Assembly: GCA_030824555.1 (NCBI GenBank)
Contig: JAVBXK010000139.1
Coordinates: 1 to 54,111, forward strand
From: a bacterium
GTDB taxonomy: Bacteria > Pseudomonadota > Gammaproteobacteria > Burkholderiales > Burkholderiaceae_C
Reading direction: 5' to 3'
DNA length: 54,111 bases
Shown here: positions 24,434-34,048 of the stretch, one piece after another
Position numbering within the stretch: position 1 is the stretch's first letter
How the letters are laid out: each line of letters starts with the position of its first letter
Notes under the pieces: generated by a model
What the model was told of the DNA's origin: nothing
Database searches by the model: none
What the model saw: only the letters and a program-made list of their open reading frames with translations
Position numbers and translations under genes: made by a program

Positions 24434-27400
24434 ATGTCCTCAGATCCGTCCCATGGTGCCCCGCTGACCCAGAAAATTTTTGGCTTCCGCCGTCAGTACA
24501 ACTCCTGGGTGGCCGACGAAAGCATGGAGGACTACGCCCTGCGCTACACCCCCCGCAGCTTTCGCAAATGGAGCGAATGGCGCGTGGCCAACACGGCGTT
24601 CGGCTCGCTGTCGTTCCTGGCGCTGGAGGCCATTGGCGGTGCCATCGCCGTGAACTACGGCTTCGGCAACGCCATGTGGGCCATCCTGGTGGTGGGGCTG
24701 ATCATCTTTTTCACCGGTCTGCCCATTGCCTACTGCGCCGCACGCTACGGGCTGGACATGGACTTGCTGACGCGTGGTGCGGGCTTTGGCTACCTGGGTT
24801 CCACCATCACCTCGCTGGTGTACGCGGTGTTCACCTTCATCTTCTTTGCGCTGGAAGCCGTCATCATGGCCCTGGCCATCCAGATGGCGGTGGACTGGCC
24901 GTTGCCGGTTTGTTATGTGGTGTCTTCCCTGGTGGTGCTGCCGCTGGCCATGAGGGGCATCACCCTCATTTCCAAACTTCAGGCCTGGACACAGCCGCTG
25001 TGGCTGTTCCTGCTGGTGTTGCCGTTCGTGTGGATCGCGCTGTCGCAGCCCCAGCTCTACCGCGACTTTGCGGGCCTGACCGGCCTCAAATCCGGTGGCA
25101 GCGGGTTTGACCCACTGATGTTCGGTGCCGCCTCCACCGTGATTTTTGCGCTGGTGGTGCAAATCGGCGAGCAAGTGGACTTCTTGCGCTTCCTGCCCGA
25201 GCGCAACGCTGAAAACAAAGTGCGCTGGTGGGCGGCCGTGCTGATCGCGGGGCCTGGCTGGGTGGCCATGGGCATGCTCAAGATGGCGGGGGGTGCGTTC
25301 CTGGCCTTTGCGGCCATGCAGTTCGAGGTAGCCCCTGCCCGCAGCACCGAGCCCACGCAGATGTTCCTGGCTGGCTTCACCGAAGCGGTGGGCCACCCTG
25401 GGCTGGCCGTGGCCATGACGGTGGTGTTCGTCATCGTCTCGCAGGTCAAGATCAACGTCACCAATGCCTATGCGGGCTCGCTGGCGTGGTCAAACTTCTT
25501 TGCACGGGTCACGCGCAGCCACCCTGGGCGCGTGGTGTGGCTGGTGTTCAACGTGGCCATTGCCGTGCTGCTGATGCTGCTGGGCGTGTTTGCCGGCCTG
25601 GAAAAGGTACTGGGGTTTTACAGCAACGTGGCCATTGCCTGGGTGGGTGCGCTGGTGGCAGACCTGGTCATCAACAAGCCGCTGGGGCTGAGTCCGCCGG
25701 GCATCGAATTCCGCCGGGCCCACCTGTACGACTTCAACCCCGTGGGCCTGGGTGCCATGCTGCTGGCCGCCGGGGTGGCCAGCGTGGCCTACACAGGGCT
25801 TTTGGGCGACGTGGCAGAGGCCTTTTCGCCCTTCATCGCGCTGGGGCTGGCACTGGTGCTCTCACCGTTGCTGGCCTGGGCAACCGACGGCAAGTACTAC
25901 CTCGCCCGCCAGCCCGGCCACCACTGGCAGCCAGGGGAGGTGGTGCGCTGCACGGTGTGCGAAAACCAGTTCGAGTCAGAGGACATGGCGAGTTGCCCAG
26001 CCTACGGCGCGGCCATCTGTTCACTGTGCTGTTCGCTGGAGTCGCGCTGCCACGACCGCTGTAAAACCAACTCACGCGCGGCTGACCAGCTGCGCGAGTG
26101 GCTGGCGCGGGTGTTGCCCACGTCGCTGGCGTCGCGGGTCAACTTCCGGTTGGGTCAGTTTGCGGCCGTGTTGCTGTCCATCAGTGTGCTGATGGCGTTC
26201 CTGATTGGCGTGGTGTATGTGCAGGAAAGCCTCAGCACGTCATCGGAAGTGCTTTACACACCGTTTCTGAAAATTTATGCGCTCATGGTCATGCTGGCAG
26301 CGGTGTTTTCGTGGTGGGTGGTGCTGACCACAGACAGCCGTCGCATGGCGCAAGACGAGTCAGAGCGGCAAACCCAGTTGCTGATGGCCGAAATCGATGC
26401 CCACCGTCGCACGGATGCCGAGCTGCAAGCGGCCAAAGACCGGGCTGAATCGGCCAGCCTGGCCAAAACCCGGTATGTGGCGGGCATGACGCACGAGCTG
26501 CGCACCCCCCTGACCAGCATCCTGGGCTACGCGCAAATTTTGCTCAAAAACACGCAGGTCAGCGGCTGGATGCGCGAAACCGTGGCCACCATGCAGCGCA
26601 GCGGTCAACACATGCACACGCTGATCGACGGTTCGCTGGACCTCGCCCGCATCGAAGCGGGCCGCTTGCGCCTGGAGCCGGTCCCCCTGCCACTGGCCCA
26701 GTTGCTGCAAGACGTCGAACACATGGTCCGCCCCCAGGCCGAGGCCAAGGGCCTGACCTTTACCGTGCGCCAGGAAGGCGAGTTGCCCGCCTGGATACGG
26801 GCCGATGCCAAGCGCCTGCGGCAGATTCTCATCAACCTGCTGAGCAATGCCGTGCGGTTCACCGACCAAGGCAGCGTGTTGCTGCGCCTCGACTTTCGAC
26901 AGCAGGTCGCCCGCATTGACGTGGTGGACACCGGCATCGGCATCGCCGAGCAGGACCAGAAGCGCATTTTCCTGCCCTTCGAGCGCGGCAGCGCGGGCCG
27001 ACGATCGGCCGAAACAGGCACGGGGCTGGGCCTGACCATCACCCACTTGCTGACCGACATGATGGGCGGCGAACTCACGCTGCAAAGCGCCCCTGGGCAA
27101 GGCAGCACGTTCAGCATCCGGCTGTACCTGCCCGCCATCACGCCCGACCCCACACACCCCTTGCCCGCTTCAGCCACCCTGAGAGCGGTCACCGGTTACC
27201 GGGGCAACCGGAAAACGCTGCTGGTGGTCGACGACCAACCCCTGCACCGCCAGTTGCTGGCCAGCATGCTGATGCCGCTGGGCTTTGGCGTGCTGGAAGC
27301 CGCCAGCGGCCAGGAGTGCCTGGAGGTGATTGCACACCAGCCGCCCGACATGCTGTTGCTGGACATCACCATGGACGGCCTGGACGGCTGGCAAACCGCC

Positions 27401-27859
27401 CAGGCGGTGCGGCGCTTGCTGCCCGCAGACGTGTTGCCCATCGTGTTCGTGTCGGCCAACCTGTTCGACAACCAACCCGAACGCCTGGCCGAGCTGGGCA
27501 CCCAGGGGTTTGTGGCCAAGCCGCTGGTGGAGTCTGAGCTGATGGGCGCGCTGGAGAAAGCCCTGTCGCTGGAATGGACCCGGGACGCTGAACCCGCCCA
27601 CACGCCCGTGAGCATTGACCGCCACCGCGAGCCCGGCCTGCCTTTGCCACCCGGCCTGCGCGAAGAGCTGATGCGGCTGGCCCGACAGGGCCAGGCAGCC
27701 GCCTTGCGCCAGCGCCTGTGGCAGGCACAGTCCACCGACCCGGCCCACGCCGCCACGCTGGCGTTGCTGCAGTCGTGTGCCGACCGCTTTGACTTTCAGG
27801 CGCTGATCGAACACCTGCGCCAAACCCCGGAGACCCCTGATGACGATGCTGAACATTGA
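24434..27859 (+). CDS. NCS1 permease fused to hybrid histidine kinase
   Basis: This 1141-residue protein joins a complete NCS1-family permease (about residues 20-500, roughly 12 helices; start KIFGFRRQYNSWVADESMEDY) to signalling domains. A cysteine-rich segment (about 506-545; CTVCENQF, CSLCCSLESRCHDRC) follows. Then come two more helices (about 575-640), a coiled coil, HisKA with His687 in THELRTPLTS, a HATPase (NLLSNAVRF, DTGIGIAEQ, GTGLGLTITH) and a receiver with Asp977 (LLLDITMDGLDGW). NCS1 carriers move nucleobases, allantoin or related ureides, so the permease part probably senses such a compound, comparable to CbrA, where an SLC5 transporter is joined to a kinase. It overlaps the response regulator gene by 20 bases and diverges from urtA. 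Confidence 0.93.
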   Translation: MSSDPSHGAPLTQKIFGFRRQYNSWVADESMEDYALRYTPRSFRKWSEWRVANTAFGSLSFLALEAIGGAIAVNYGFGNAMWAILVVGLIIFFTGLPIAYCAARYGLDMDLLTRGAGFGYLGSTITSLVYAVFTFIFFALEAVIMALAIQMAVDWPLPVCYVVSSLVVLPLAMRGITLISKLQAWTQPLWLFLLVLPFVWIALSQPQLYRDFAGLTGLKSGGSGFDPLMFGAASTVIFALVVQIGEQVDFLRFLPERNAENKVRWWAAVLIAGPGWVAMGMLKMAGGAFLAFAAMQFEVAPARSTEPTQMFLAGFTEAVGHPGLAVAMTVVFVIVSQVKINVTNAYAGSLAWSNFFARVTRSHPGRVVWLVFNVAIAVLLMLLGVFAGLEKVLGFYSNVAIAWVGALVADLVINKPLGLSPPGIEFRRAHLYDFNPVGLGAMLLAAGVASVAYTGLLGDVAEAFSPFIALGLALVLSPLLAWATDGKYYLARQPGHHWQPGEVVRCTVCENQFESEDMASCPAYGAAICSLCCSLESRCHDRCKTNSRAADQLREWLARVLPTSLASRVNFRLGQFAAVLLSISVLMAFLIGVVYVQESLSTSSEVLYTPFLKIYALMVMLAAVFSWWVVLTTDSRRMAQDESERQTQLLMAEIDAHRRTDAELQAAKDRAESASLAKTRYVAGMTHELRTPLTSILGYAQILLKNTQVSGWMRETVATMQRSGQHMHTLIDGSLDLARIEAGRLRLEPVPLPLAQLLQDVEHMVRPQAEAKGLTFTVRQEGELPAWIRADAKRLRQILINLLSNAVRFTDQGSVLLRLDFRQQVARIDVVDTGIGIAEQDQKRIFLPFERGSAGRRSAETGTGLGLTITHLLTDMMGGELTLQSAPGQGSTFSIRLYLPAITPDPTHPLPASATLRAVTGYRGNRKTLLVVDDQPLHRQLLASMLMPLGFGVLEAASGQECLEVIAHQPPDMLLLDITMDGLDGWQTAQAVRRLLPADVLPIVFVSANLFDNQPERLAELGTQGFVAKPLVESELMGALEKALSLEWTRDAEPAHTPVSIDRHREPGLPLPPGLREELMRLARQGQAAALRQRLWQAQSTDPAHAATLALLQSCADRFDFQALIEHLRQTPETPDDDAEH

Positions 27860-28772
27860 GGCCGACATGACCCCCCTGCCAGCAACCAAACGCCCCGTGA
27901 TACTGGTGGTGGACGACGCGCTGGACACGCTGCGCATGATCTGTGACGCGCTGATGGTCGAAAACTACGTCGTGCTGGCCGCCCGCGATGCCACGGAAGC
28001 CCTGGCGCGGTTTGAAGTGACGGTGCCCGACGGCGTGCTGCTGGATGCCGTGATGCCTGGCATCGACGGCTTCACGCTGTGCCAGCACATCAAGGCCACC
28101 CCCGCCTGGTCACACGTGCCCATCGTGTTCATGACCGGGCTGTCTGAAACCGAGCAGATACTGAAAGGCTTTGCCAGCGGTGGTGTGGACTATGTGGTCA
28201 AGCCCCTGCGCATCCCCGAAGTGATGGCCCGGCTGGCCACCCATGTGGGGAACGCCCGCGTGGCACGCCTGGCACGCGAAGCCGTGGACGTGGCAGGCAT
28301 GGGCGCCGTGCTGCTGGACACCCATGGTCGCGTGGCCTGGCGCTCGCCCCAGGCTGCGGCCTGGCTGGAGCAGGTGCACGGACCGGACCAGGGCCCCGGC
28401 AGCCCGGCAGCGGACTGGCTGGACCGGGCCCTGCACGAAGGCGAGGCGCATGCCGACCTGACACCACGCCAACGGCTGCTGGCCCGTAACCTGGGCCAAG
28501 GCGGACTGGGCGAAACCATGCTGCTGCTGACCCTGGCTTCCCGTGACAGCGCAGCCACCGAACGCCTGCGCCAGGTGGCGCTGACACCCCGTGAAACCGA
28601 GGTGCTGTCATGGCTGGCCAAAGGCAAAACCAACCGTGACATCGCCGACATCCTGGGCATGAGCCACCGCACCGTGAACAAACACCTGGAGCACGTGTTT
28701 GAAAAGCTGGGGGTTGAAACCCGCTCGGCCGCAGCGGCCATAGCGGGCAAACTGTTGCCACAGGCCGGGTAA
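27840..28772 (+). CDS. Response regulator with LuxR-type output
   Basis: The 310-residue protein has a receiver (about 15-135; ILVVDDALDT, phospho-acceptor in LLDAVMPGIDGF, conserved Lys in VVKPLRIPE), a middle PAS-like segment (about 150-235; GAVLLDTHGRVAWRS) and a C-terminal LuxR helix-turn-helix (LTPRETEVLSWLAKGKTNRD). The ATG at 27840 overlaps the kinase gene; ATG 27867, just past its stop and behind GAGG, is an alternative. Being coupled to the transporter-kinase it is almost certainly the phosphorylation target and a good candidate regulator of the divergent urt-fmd-ami operon. Confidence 0.92.
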   Translation: MTMLNIEADMTPLPATKRPVILVVDDALDTLRMICDALMVENYVVLAARDATEALARFEVTVPDGVLLDAVMPGIDGFTLCQHIKATPAWSHVPIVFMTGLSETEQILKGFASGGVDYVVKPLRIPEVMARLATHVGNARVARLAREAVDVAGMGAVLLDTHGRVAWRSPQAAAWLEQVHGPDQGPGSPAADWLDRALHEGEAHADLTPRQRLLARNLGQGGLGETMLLLTLASRDSAATERLRQVALTPRETEVLSWLAKGKTNRDIADILGMSHRTVNKHLEHVFEKLGVETRSAAAAIAGKLLPQAG

Positions 28773-28838
28773 TGCCCCCTGCCTCTGCCCGATACCAGCC
28801 TTGGTTTACAACATGGGGTGTCCACTCGCACACAGCCC

Positions 28839-29345
28839 ATGACCGTTACCGCCCAAACCTGCATCGACCACCTGGCCCTGCTGCCCCACCCCGAGGGCGG
28901 TTTCTACCGCGAAACCTACCGCAGCGCACAAACCCTGGCCGTGGCCCACCCTGACGCCGGTGCCCAGGCACAACGCCACGTCAGCACGGGCATCTATTTC
29001 CTGCTGGAGGCGGGCAATTTCTCGGCCTTCCACCAGATTCAGTCCGACGAGATGTGGCATTTCTATGCAGGGCAGGCGCTGGAGGTGCTGGCGCTCGATG
29101 CCGCAGGCACGCTCACCTGCACCCGCCTGGGGCCGGACATCCTGAACGGCGACGTGCCCCAGCACGTGGTGCCCGCCCGCACCTGGTTTGCCTCGCGCGT
29201 GGCCCAGGGTGGCGCATTTGCCCTGGTGGGCTGCACGGTAGCGCCGGGGTTTGACTTTGCCGACTTCCAGCTGGCGAAGCGGGACACACTGGCGGCCACC
29301 TACCCGCAGCACCGGGCGCTGATTGCCGAGCTGACACGTGGTTGA
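28839..29345 (+). CDS. Cupin-family protein (DUF985/YML079-like)
   Basis: The 168-residue product matches the DUF985 cupin family: LLPHPEGGFYRETYRS near the N terminus, then STGIYFLLEAGNFSAFH, SDEMWHFYAG, and a final GCTVAPGFDFADFQL. Members form beta-barrel dimers; no enzyme activity is established. ATG 28839 is preferred to a GTG at 28818, although neither has a strong ribosome binding site. It lies between the response regulator and the diguanylate cyclase gene and is not obviously linked to either. Confidence 0.88.
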   Translation: MTVTAQTCIDHLALLPHPEGGFYRETYRSAQTLAVAHPDAGAQAQRHVSTGIYFLLEAGNFSAFHQIQSDEMWHFYAGQALEVLALDAAGTLTCTRLGPDILNGDVPQHVVPARTWFASRVAQGGAFALVGCTVAPGFDFADFQLAKRDTLAATYPQHRALIAELTRG

Positions 29346-29486
29346 CACAGGTCAACCCCGTCACAACCAGCCGGGTGCATAACCCTGAAAGTGACCCGTA
29401 TTTGCCTGGGGGATACCGACATTCCCTGCGTAAAACCCCTGCGTCTGCGGGTTCAGCCAGTTGTTCCGCATCATCCGAACCGCGTC

Positions 29487-32400
29487 ATGCACACCCAAAC
29501 GACCACTCACGCCCCGGCGCAGTTGGGCCACATCCTGAACCTGTCGGGTCTGGGCACTTGGCAATTCGACCACGTCGAAAAGCGCTTGCTGGCATCGCCC
29601 CCCGTCCTGGCACTGCTGCGCGGCCAAGAGGACGACACCAGCGCCATCACCATCGAAGTGTGGCAAACCCTGGTGCACGAGCAGGACTGGCCGCAAGTGC
29701 TGGGCTTGCTCACAGCACAGCCTGGCCAAACCTGTTCCGCCGTGCGTTTTCGTGTGCCGGGCGCGCATGGGGCCTGGCGGTGGCTGGAGGTCAGAGGAGG
29801 CATCCAGACCGTGGACGAACGCGGCCAACCCCGGTTGAGTGCGGGCGTGCTGTCGGACATCACCGACAGGGTCCGCGCCGACATTCACCACAGCTTGCAG
29901 ATCGCGTTTTCGGATGTACTGGTCAGCAGCCCGGACCGCGACACCCTGGCGCAAGCCATGCTCGACACCGTGCTGGGCCTGTCCGACCTGGACGGTGGCG
30001 GTCTGTACGTGCAGGAGGCCGATGGCAGCTACCGGCTGCTCACGGCCAAAGGGTTGAGCGACGCGTTCCTGGCCAGTGCAACCCGGTTGCCTGCCGGGTC
30101 GCCCCGTGCCCAGCTCATCGAAGCCGGCCAGGCGGTGACCACCTGTATTGAGCCAGCAGACCCCACCGACGACGCCCACCTGCTGCACTCACCCCTCATG
30201 CAGGCCGAAGGCATCGTGTCACTGGTGGTGCTGCCCATCACGGTCAACGGACGCAGCCGGGCCTGCCTGAACCTGGCCAGCAAACACGTGCGCCGTTTGC
30301 CAGGCAGCACCATCGACGTGCTGCAGGCCCTGGCCATCCAGTTCGGTCTGGCGCTGGAGCGGTTGAGCGCGCGCGAAGATGCCCTGATGCAACGCCAGAA
30401 CCTGGAGGGGTTTTTCAGCACACTGAAAGACTTCGTGTTCGTGCTGGACACCGCAGGCCACATCGTCTACGTCAACCCTGCGGTGCACGAGGTGCTGGGC
30501 TATGGTGAAGAGTTGATGGGCCAACACGTGCTCGCCATGCACCCACCCCGCGTGCATGCACAGGCGCAAGCGGTGCTGGGTGCCATGCTGCGTCACGAGT
30601 GCGAGTCGTGCCCGTTGCCACTGCTGAAAAGCGATGGCACCGAGGTGATGGTGGACACCCGCGCGGTGCAGGGCACCTGGAACGGGCAACCCGCGCTGCT
30701 GGGCGTGTCGCGCGACATCACAGAGCTGCACACCCTGCAAACCGAACTGGCTGCGCGCAACCACTTCCAGCGCGCCGTGATCGACAACTTCCCTTTCCTG
30801 GCGTGGCTGAAGGACCCCGAGGGCCGCTACCTGGAAACCAATGCCCCCTTCGCCAAGGTCTGCGGCCAGCCCAACCCTGAAGCCATTCGGGGCAAGACCG
30901 ACCTGGACCTCTGGCCCGCCGACCTGGCCCAGGCCTACCGAGCCGACGATCAGGCTGTGCTGGCCAGTGGCCGCAGCAAGCACTTGGAGGAGCAGGTGGA
31001 AACCGCAGGCGAGCGCCGCTGGATGGAGACCTACAAGTCACCCGTCGTGGCCAGCGGCAAGGTGATCGGCACGGTGGGCTTTGCGCGCGACATCAGCGAC
31101 CGCAAGCACACTGAAGCCGCACTGGAGCGCGAACACAGTCTGCTCAAGGCGCTGATCAACGCCCTTCCCGACCTGTTCTGGCTGAAAGACCCGGATGGCG
31201 TTTACCTGGCCTGCAACAAGCGCTTCGAGTCGATGTACGGCCACACCGAAGCGGCCATCGTGGGCAAGACCGACCGGGATTTTGTGTCGCCAGAGCTGGC
31301 CGATTTTTTCCGGGCAAACGACCTGAAAGCCATCGCTGCAGGCAAGCCCACAAGCAATGAAGAACTGCTGCGTTTCGCGAACGACGGCCATGAAGAACTG
31401 ACCGAAACCATCAAGACACCCGTGTTCGACAGCCAGGGTAAGTTGTTGGGCGTGCTGGGCGTGGGCCGTGACATCACCCAGCGGGTGCAAGCCGAAAGTG
31501 AGCGCATGGAGCTGCTGGAGCGCCTGCAAAAACTGGCGGCCCATGTGCCCGGTTTCATTTACCAGTACCGCCTGCGCAGCGACGGCACGGCACACTTCCC
31601 TTACGCCAGTGGCGGCATGGTGGACATCTACGGCGTGCGCCCGGAAGACGCCATCGAGGACAGTACCCGCATCACGAAAGTGCTTCACCCGGCAGATCAG
31701 GCCCGCATTCAACAGTCCATCTTGGACTCGGCAAAGGCACTCACGCTGTGGGAAGAGGAGTACCGCGTGCGCCTGCCGGATGGCCGCATGCAGTGGGTGC
31801 AAGGTCAGTCGTCGCCGCAACGTGAACCCGACGGCAGCACCGTGTGGCACGGCTACATCCGCGACATCACGGCCGAGCGCCTGGCCCGCGACCGCCTGCG
31901 CCTGGCTGCCAGCGCGTTTGCCAACAGCTACGACGGCATCATGATCACCGATGCACGCAACGTCATCACCGAGGTCAACCCGGCGTTCTGTCGCATCACA
32001 GGCTACGAGGCGCACGAAGCCATTGGCCAGTCGCCGCGCATGCTGGGCTCGGGTCGCCAGGGGGTGGCGTTTTATACAAGCATGTGGCACGCGCTGCAAA
32101 CCGATGGCCACTGGAGCGGCGAAGTCTGGAACCGGCGCAAGACCGGCGAGTTGTACGCCGAAATCCTGTCCATTGCCGCCGTGAAAGGCGATGACGGCCA
32201 GCTTTCGCATTACCTGGGTGTGTTCAGCGACATCACCCGCTTGAAAGCCCACGAAGCCGAACTGGCCCACATTGCCCAGTACGACGTGCTGACCGGTGTG
32301 CCCAACCGCCGCCTGCTGGGCGACCGCATGAAAGTGGCATTGGCCCGCGCCAGGCGCGACAAGCTCACGCTGGCGGTGTGCATGCTCGACCTCGACGGGT

Positions 32401-33983
32401 TCAAAGAGGTCAATGACCGACACGGCCACGACGTGGGCGACCGGCTGCTGATTGAAATTGCCCGCCGCCTGCAGTCGTTGCTGCGCGAAGACGACACCCT
32501 GGCCCGCCTGGGGGGCGACGAATTCGTGCTGCTGCTGTCCCACCTGCGGCACCCCGAAGAATGCCACGGGGTGCTGGAACGCATGTTGCGCGGCATTGCC
32601 CAGCCCATGACCGCAGGCGACACCGACCTGCAGGTGTCTGCCAGCATCGGCCTGACGCTGTACCCGCAGGACGATGCCGATCCCGACACCCTGCTGCGCC
32701 ATGCCGACCAGGCCATGTACAGCGCCAAACAGGCTGGCAAAAACTGCTATCACCTGTTCGACCCCGAACACGACCGCCAGGTGAAGGTGCACCGCGAGCA
32801 GTTGCTGCGCCTGGAGCAGGCCTTGCTGCAAAACGAACTGGTGCTGTACTACCAGCCCAAGGTCAACCTGGCAACCGGCGACATCATTGGCGCAGAAGCC
32901 CTGCTGCGCTGGCAGCACCCCGAACTGGGTTTGCGCACACCGGCGCAGTTTCTGCAGCTGATCAACGGGCAACCGCTGGACATCACCTTGGGCGAGTGGG
33001 TGATCGAAACGGCCCTGAAACAAATGACCACTTGGTTGCAACAGGGCTCGACGCTGGTCATCAGCGTCAACATCAGCGCCGACCATCTGCTGGCCGAGGG
33101 TTTCGTGACCATGCTGGCCGACGCACTGGCCCGGCACCCGACTGTGAAACCACGCCACCTGGAGCTGGAGATTCTGGAAACAGCCGCCATTGGCGACCTG
33201 AACAGCGCGTCGCAAGTGCTGTCGGGCTGCCGGGCACTGGGCGTGCGCTTTGCCCTGGACGACTTTGGCACGGGCTACTCGTCGCTGGCGTATTTCCGCA
33301 ACCTGCCGGTCGATGTGATCAAGATCGACCAGAGCTTCGTGCGCGACATGCTGGACGACCCGAATGACCTGGGCATCGTCGACAGCGTGGTACGCCTGGC
33401 CCAAGCGTTCAACCGCCCGGTCATCGCAGAAGGGGTCGAAACGCTGGAACACGGCGCGGCCCTGCTGCAGCTGGGCTGTACCCTGGCGCAGGGTTATGGC
33501 GTGGCCCGGCCCATGCCTGCAGACCAGTTGCTGCCCTGGATGACCCACTGGCAAACCACCACCCCCTGGCAACACCTGGGCCCGGTATGCCCCTCCACAG
33601 ACAAACTGGCCTTGCGGGCCGCAACCCGCAGCCACCACCTCTGGATTGCAACGGTGGTGCAAACCCTTGAAGGCGTCATGGCACACGCCGACGCCGTGAC
33701 CGATTTTTCACCCTGCCGGTTTGGCCACTGGTACCGCAGCAGCGGTGGGGTGCAATACGGCACGCTGAAAGCGTATTCACGCCTGGGCAAACAGCACGAT
33801 GCGGTGCACCGCGTGGCCGATGAATTGCTGGGCTTGGCTCGCATGGGCCGCACGGAGGTGGTCCGCCAGCGCCTGCCCGAACTGACCCGGGCCAGCGAAG
33901 CCATGGTCGAGACGATGAACGTGCTGATGGCTTCGGGCGAGGGGTGCAGCGTCTGCGGGTTGCCGCCAGGCCCGGCGTGCTGA
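29487..33983 (+). CDS. PAS/GAF-rich GGDEF-EAL protein with C-terminal CZB-like domain
   Basis: The product of about 1498 residues reads PAS (10-135), GAF (135-300), five more PAS domains (305-425, 428-541, 548-668, 678-801, 806-921), GGDEF (928-1098), EAL (1105-1358) and a CZB-like zinc-binding bundle (1375-1498). Both catalytic motifs are intact: LGGDEFVLL, and GAEALLRWQ with LDDFGTGYSS and IAEGVET. The last domain shows SPCRFGHWYRSSG and later KQHDAVHRVADEL, matching the Cys and His of chemoreceptor zinc-binding domains. It should make and/or break c-di-GMP under several sensory inputs, including zinc. No membrane helix is evident. The start is uncertain; an in-frame GTG at 29391 would add 32 residues. 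Confidence 0.9.
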   Translation: MHTQTTTHAPAQLGHILNLSGLGTWQFDHVEKRLLASPPVLALLRGQEDDTSAITIEVWQTLVHEQDWPQVLGLLTAQPGQTCSAVRFRVPGAHGAWRWLEVRGGIQTVDERGQPRLSAGVLSDITDRVRADIHHSLQIAFSDVLVSSPDRDTLAQAMLDTVLGLSDLDGGGLYVQEADGSYRLLTAKGLSDAFLASATRLPAGSPRAQLIEAGQAVTTCIEPADPTDDAHLLHSPLMQAEGIVSLVVLPITVNGRSRACLNLASKHVRRLPGSTIDVLQALAIQFGLALERLSAREDALMQRQNLEGFFSTLKDFVFVLDTAGHIVYVNPAVHEVLGYGEELMGQHVLAMHPPRVHAQAQAVLGAMLRHECESCPLPLLKSDGTEVMVDTRAVQGTWNGQPALLGVSRDITELHTLQTELAARNHFQRAVIDNFPFLAWLKDPEGRYLETNAPFAKVCGQPNPEAIRGKTDLDLWPADLAQAYRADDQAVLASGRSKHLEEQVETAGERRWMETYKSPVVASGKVIGTVGFARDISDRKHTEAALEREHSLLKALINALPDLFWLKDPDGVYLACNKRFESMYGHTEAAIVGKTDRDFVSPELADFFRANDLKAIAAGKPTSNEELLRFANDGHEELTETIKTPVFDSQGKLLGVLGVGRDITQRVQAESERMELLERLQKLAAHVPGFIYQYRLRSDGTAHFPYASGGMVDIYGVRPEDAIEDSTRITKVLHPADQARIQQSILDSAKALTLWEEEYRVRLPDGRMQWVQGQSSPQREPDGSTVWHGYIRDITAERLARDRLRLAASAFANSYDGIMITDARNVITEVNPAFCRITGYEAHEAIGQSPRMLGSGRQGVAFYTSMWHALQTDGHWSGEVWNRRKTGELYAEILSIAAVKGDDGQLSHYLGVFSDITRLKAHEAELAHIAQYDVLTGVPNRRLLGDRMKVALARARRDKLTLAVCMLDLDGFKEVNDRHGHDVGDRLLIEIARRLQSLLREDDTLARLGGDEFVLLLSHLRHPEECHGVLERMLRGIAQPMTAGDTDLQVSASIGLTLYPQDDADPDTLLRHADQAMYSAKQAGKNCYHLFDPEHDRQVKVHREQLLRLEQALLQNELVLYYQPKVNLATGDIIGAEALLRWQHPELGLRTPAQFLQLINGQPLDITLGEWVIETALKQMTTWLQQGSTLVISVNISADHLLAEGFVTMLADALARHPTVKPRHLELEILETAAIGDLNSASQVLSGCRALGVRFALDDFGTGYSSLAYFRNLPVDVIKIDQSFVRDMLDDPNDLGIVDSVVRLAQAFNRPVIAEGVETLEHGAALLQLGCTLAQGYGVARPMPADQLLPWMTHWQTTTPWQHLGPVCPSTDKLALRAATRSHHLWIATVVQTLEGVMAHADAVTDFSPCRFGHWYRSSGGVQYGTLKAYSRLGKQHDAVHRVADELLGLARMGRTEVVRQRLPELTRASEAMVETMNVLMASGEGCSVCGLPPGPAC

Positions 33984-34028
33984 GCGCTGCCCTGCGCCAA
34001 CCCAACCACCACCGGCTGCGTCACAAGT

Positions 34029-34048
34029 GCCCAGACATCAGTCTGGGC
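34029..34048. terminator. Hairpin spanning the terC stop
   Basis: GCCCAGAC-ATCA-GTCTGGGC is a perfect 8-bp stem between the convergent GGDEF-EAL and terC genes and includes the terC stop codon. No T tract follows on either strand. Confidence 0.4.

Noticed and set aside
31038-33686. 882-residue open frame on the minus strand
   Set aside because: Antisense shadow of the GGDEF-EAL gene, whose intact catalytic motifs show the true strand.
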